From Candidatus Neomarinimicrobiota bacterium (lineage in GTDB: Bacteria > Fidelibacterota > Marinisomatia > Marinisomatales > S15-B10): 41,606 nucleotides of DNA. Below are positions 41,536 to 41,606 of this stretch, in pieces (the stretch's first letter is position 1; each line of letters starts with the position of its first letter). Location of the stretch: the NCBI GenBank assembly GCA_030743815.1, contig JASLRT010000046.1:1-41606 (forward strand). The letters run 5' to 3'. A program made the translations under genes and the position numbers. Below the pieces are notes generated by a model. That model had not been told where the DNA came from, ran no database searches, and worked only from the letters and a program-made list of their open reading frames with translations.

Positions 41536-41606
41536 TCAAAAAGAAGCCAAACGTTCCACAATTGCTTCGGCTCGATGTCGTATGTCATCATAGTTCTTCT
41601 TGCGAA
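41536..41606 (-). CDS. C-terminal end of a gene running off the right edge
   Basis: The minus-strand frame ending in TGA at 41536-41538 reads RKKNYDDIRHRAEAIVERLASF before the stop and is open to the window edge. The amphipathic, charged composition looks coding, but with only 22 residues visible no family can be named. Another frame here is also open over 34 codons, so this is tentative. Confidence 0.3.
   Translation of the reverse strand, partial: RKKNYDDIRHRAEAIVERLASF

Overview
The window reads as chromosomal DNA from an uncultured member of the Fibrobacterota-Chlorobiota-Bacteroidota (FCB) superphylum. Candidatus Marinimicrobia/Neomarinimicrobiota (SAR406) is my best guess. The clues are two large secreted proteins with NxxNPFNP-type type IX secretion C-terminal domains, a TonB-dependent receptor with a carboxypeptidase-regulatory-like domain, two tandem DUF5916 outer-membrane proteins, an alternative bacterial GlmU, DUF2480 and DUF3467 proteins, and ThyX rather than ThyA. 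The taxonomic call is inference; no rRNA is present. I saw no tRNA, CRISPR array or intact insertion sequence.

Layout. 1-5427 (+): end of an inositol-monophosphatase-family gene, thyX, radC, then a fungal Lys4-like homoaconitase and a homoisocitrate/isocitrate dehydrogenase-family gene. 5557-10604 (-): a tightly packed operon of biotin carboxylase, biotin carrier protein, a DjlA-like J-domain protein, the catalytic subunit of an acyl-CoA (methylmalonyl-CoA) mutase, and biotin ligase. 10653-13543 (+): a glycosyltransferase-9-like protein overlapping an alternative GlmU, then a zinc-ribbon / DUF3467 / Trm112-like cluster with its own promoter. 13544-13809: a gene-free stretch rich in inverted repeats. 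13810-20229 (-): a secreted type IX cargo protein, a TonB-dependent receptor carrying several DxDxDG calcium-loop-like clusters, and a cation diffusion facilitator. 20391-24056 (-): etfB, etfA and a membrane Fe-S oxidoreductase, probably linking acyl-CoA dehydrogenation to the quinone pool. 24287-29256 (+): the DUF5916 pair. 29366-37480 (-): a zinc-ribbon gene, sufBCD, sufU, sufS, sufT, an IscR-like Rrf2 regulator, a second MIP18-type gene, an IscA-type protein, DUF2480 and dCMP deaminase. 37650-38699 (-): selD. 39040-41352 (-): an AT-rich CotH-kinase / lamin-tail / type IX secreted protein.

The most informative hidden feature is selD. Ordinary ORF calling starts it at 38594 and loses the catalytic N-terminus. 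Reading from the ATG at 38699 through an in-frame TGA at 38646-38648 restores a 349-residue selenophosphate synthetase with selenocysteine at the active-site position (GSG-U-ACK). A hairpin directly 3' of the TGA could act as a bacterial SECIS element. The organism therefore probably makes selenoproteins, with selA, selB and tRNA-Sec elsewhere in the genome.

How the genes fit together: the metabolism is heterotrophic and respiratory. Acyl-CoA dehydrogenation feeds ETF and then menaquinone; propionyl- or other acyl-CoA carboxylation and mutation feed central metabolism; the SUF machinery supplies the many Fe-S enzymes here (homoaconitase, the ETF oxidoreductase). Outer-membrane receptors and secreted proteins acquire polymers or metals. 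Start corrections made here: selD (38699), the TonB receptor (GTG 18514, after an internal terminator), the secreted protein (20229), the ETF oxidoreductase (22226), iscA (30404) and sufB (37096).
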